Source of the DNA: an uncultured Oscillospiraceae bacterium
Lineage (GTDB): Bacteria > Bacillota > Clostridia > Oscillospirales > Ruminococcaceae
Assembly: GCA_934486875.1 (NCBI GenBank)
Contig: CAKSPU010000046.1
Coordinates: 1 to 18,308, forward strand
Reading direction: 5' to 3'
Length of the DNA stretch: 18,308 nt
In this document: positions 17,000-18,308 of the stretch, piece after piece
How positions within the stretch are numbered: position 1 is the stretch's first letter
Layout: every line of letters begins with the position of its first letter
Position numbers and translations under genes: made by a program
The notes under the pieces: generated by a model
What the model saw: only the letters and a program-made list of their open reading frames with translations
Told to the model about the DNA's origin: nothing
Databases searched by the model: none

Positions 17000-18019
17000 A
17001 TGAAAAAAATAAGCATTACAGCGTTTTTACTTTCTGCGGCACTCCTCACAGGCTGCGGAAGCAGCTCAAATTATGCATCTGATACGGCAAGCATATCCCA
17101 GAACAGCAAGGGATATTCTTCCTATGACTCGGCAAGTGAAGCATATTATGACAGTGATTACTCATATTCCGATGAGGTGGAAAATGCTGATGCCTCGTCA
17201 AACGGCAGCGGTGATAAGGACGGACTTACAGCTGACAGGATAAAAAAGGAAATGCTGGTCTATTCCTGCGATATGTCTGTAGACGTGCTGGATTTTGATA
17301 CGGCTGTAAGCAAATTCAAGGAAAGCCTTGACAGCTACGGTGGATTTGTGGAAAATGAAAATTATAATGACGGCGGTTCAGGCAGCAGGTGGTACAGCGA
17401 GGACGACGAAAAATGGCAGACCTATTCGGCGACAGTCCGTGTTCCCAGTGCTGATTATGACGCATTCTGTGCGGCGGCGGCAGAGCTTGGCGACCTCAGA
17501 AGTAAGAATGCCTCTGTTCAGAACGTGAGCAGTGAATATTATGACCTGTCCACCACCCTTGAAATTTACGAAGCAAAGGAAGAACGGTATATTGCTCTCC
17601 TTGCGGACATAACCGACGATGAATATGCGATTTCCGTTGAAAAGGAACTGACAGAGCTTCAGATCGAGATTGCCAAGATAAAAACGAGAATGAACGATAT
17701 CAGCACAGATGTTGCCTATTCTTTCGTTAACATCAGCATAAACGAGGTCAAGCAGTACACTCCCGAGCCTGTTCAGAAGGATACATTCGGTCAGAGACTG
17801 AAAAACACGATTTCCTCCACGGCATCGAATTTCATAAAATTCCTTGAAGTGCTCCTGTTTGTAATTATCGCACTTCTGCCTTATATCATTCTCATCGGAA
17901 TTATTGTTTTCGTTATAATTCTTATAAGAAAGAACATCAAAAAGAAAAGGGCAGCGAAGAATATTTCTGCCGCACCCGAAAATGTTCCGGCTCAGAACAA
18001 TACCGGAAATAAGCAGTAA
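17000..18019 (+). CDS. DUF4349-type lipoprotein with C-terminal membrane segment
   Basis: A 339-residue surface protein of unknown function. Residues 1-19 are a lipoprotein signal ending in the lipobox LLTGC, with Cys19 as the lipidation site. A Ser/Tyr/Asp-rich linker runs to about residue 75. The DUF4349 core (about 76-255) is recognised from EMLVYSCDMSVDVLDFDTAVSKF, YGGFVENENY, ATVRVPSADYDAFCAAAAELG and SSEYYDLSTTLEIYEAKEERY. A helical, likely coiled-coil stretch (about 180-235) leads into a beta segment (VAYSFVNISINEV). Residues about 284-309 form one long hydrophobic helix with a central Pro, followed by a basic tail (KNIKKKRAAKN) suited to the cytoplasm. AGGAGGGT at 16986-16993 precedes the ATG. 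Terminators flank the gene on both sides. The family's role is not established; the call rests on motif pattern. Confidence 0.85.
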   Translation: MKKISITAFLLSAALLTGCGSSSNYASDTASISQNSKGYSSYDSASEAYYDSDYSYSDEVENADASSNGSGDKDGLTADRIKKEMLVYSCDMSVDVLDFDTAVSKFKESLDSYGGFVENENYNDGGSGSRWYSEDDEKWQTYSATVRVPSADYDAFCAAAAELGDLRSKNASVQNVSSEYYDLSTTLEIYEAKEERYIALLADITDDEYAISVEKELTELQIEIAKIKTRMNDISTDVAYSFVNISINEVKQYTPEPVQKDTFGQRLKNTISSTASNFIKFLEVLLFVIIALLPYIILIGIIVFVIILIRKNIKKKRAAKNISAAPENVPAQNNTGNKQ

Positions 18020-18028
18020 TTGACATTT

Positions 18029-18070
18029 GCCCCGAACGGAAAAATCTTATCCGTTCGGGGCTTTTTCTTT
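18029..18070 (+). terminator. Intrinsic terminator after the DUF4349 gene
   Basis: GCCCCGAACGGA at 18029-18040 pairs perfectly with TCCGTTCGGGGC at 18050-18061 across a 9-base loop, followed by TTTTTCTTT. It is the strongest terminator in the window. Confidence 0.95.
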
Positions 18071-18173
18071 AAAAACCAATAAAGCTCTAATCTGTTTTTA
18101 ACCTGCCTTAAAATACAGTCTAATAATAATGGTGTATTATATAGTCATTCCAAACGAAAGGACGGCAATTGCT

Positions 18174-18308
18174 ATGAATAAAAATCTTCCTATGGAGGTA
18201 ACAGGTAAAATGAGTATTGGTGAAAAGATAAAGAGATTTTTTTCTGTGATATGCAGAAACGATGTAACTGTTTCAAGGACAGGTGAGATATTCCATATGC
18301 CTATACTG
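18174..18308 (+). CDS. Start of a small hypothetical gene, possibly DUF4342-like, cut by window edge
   Basis: An open frame of 45 codons runs from ATG 18174 to the end of the window without a stop. AAAGGACG near 18157-18164 lies about 10 bases upstream. The visible protein has a basic amphipathic stretch (GEKIKRFFSVICRND) followed by VTVSRTGEIFHMPIL. That layout resembles the short DUF4342 proteins, where a helix precedes a strand pair reading like 'VxxxxxGxxxxxIPL', but too little is visible to be sure. A second in-frame ATG at 18210 has its own GGAGG at 18194-18198, so the start is ambiguous. The upstream spacer (18071-18173) is AT-rich and includes TATTAT at 18135-18140, a possible -10 without a convincing -35. 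Confidence 0.55.
   Translation, partial: MNKNLPMEVTGKMSIGEKIKRFFSVICRNDVTVSRTGEIFHMPIL

Overview
The window reads as ordinary chromosome from a low-to-moderate GC Firmicute of the Clostridia, most likely a Ruminococcus-like member of the Oscillospiraceae. This is inferred from four things: a Gram-positive PolC replicase, the short HisG plus HisZ form of ATP phosphoribosyltransferase, strong AGGAGG-type ribosome binding sites with several TTG starts, and a secreted Big_2/GH25 lysozyme followed by a DUF4349 lipoprotein. All convincing genes lie on the + strand. I see no insertion sequence, phage gene, CRISPR array, tRNA or rRNA.

Region 1 (1-8133) is a tightly packed housekeeping cluster: the 3' part of dxr, then rseP, ispG, polC and a TIM-barrel sugar-phosphate isomerase/epimerase-like gene. 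dxr and ispG are early and late steps of the MEP isoprenoid pathway. rseP is a membrane site-2 protease and polC the replicative DNA polymerase. The genes are nearly contiguous, ispG and polC overlap by 10 bp, and polC and the isomerase gene both appear to start with TTG.

Region 2 (8134-14938) is a histidine operon, hisZ-hisG-hisD-hisC-hisB-hisH-hisF-hisI. It has a near-consensus promoter with an extended -10 in front of hisZ and a strong intrinsic terminator after hisI. Together the products cover most of the route from PRPP and ATP to histidine, but hisA, hisE and a histidinol-phosphate phosphatase are not here. hisH is followed directly by hisF, where hisA often sits. The HisI protein is divergent: its three zinc-type cysteines are present, but the acidic positions around the first one, which bind Mg in characterised HisI, read N/E/N. 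This is the observation I would follow up first.

Region 3 (14939-18075) holds two cell-surface genes, each with its own terminator: a secreted three-Big_2 GH25 muramidase with a near-perfect promoter, and a DUF4349 lipoprotein with a C-terminal membrane segment. The last 135 bases carry the start of a further small gene, possibly DUF4342-like, cut by the window edge.

I did not find a clearly new multi-gene system here. The points worth a second look are the missing his steps, the unusual HisI, the unassigned isomerase between polC and hisZ, and the small gene at the right edge.
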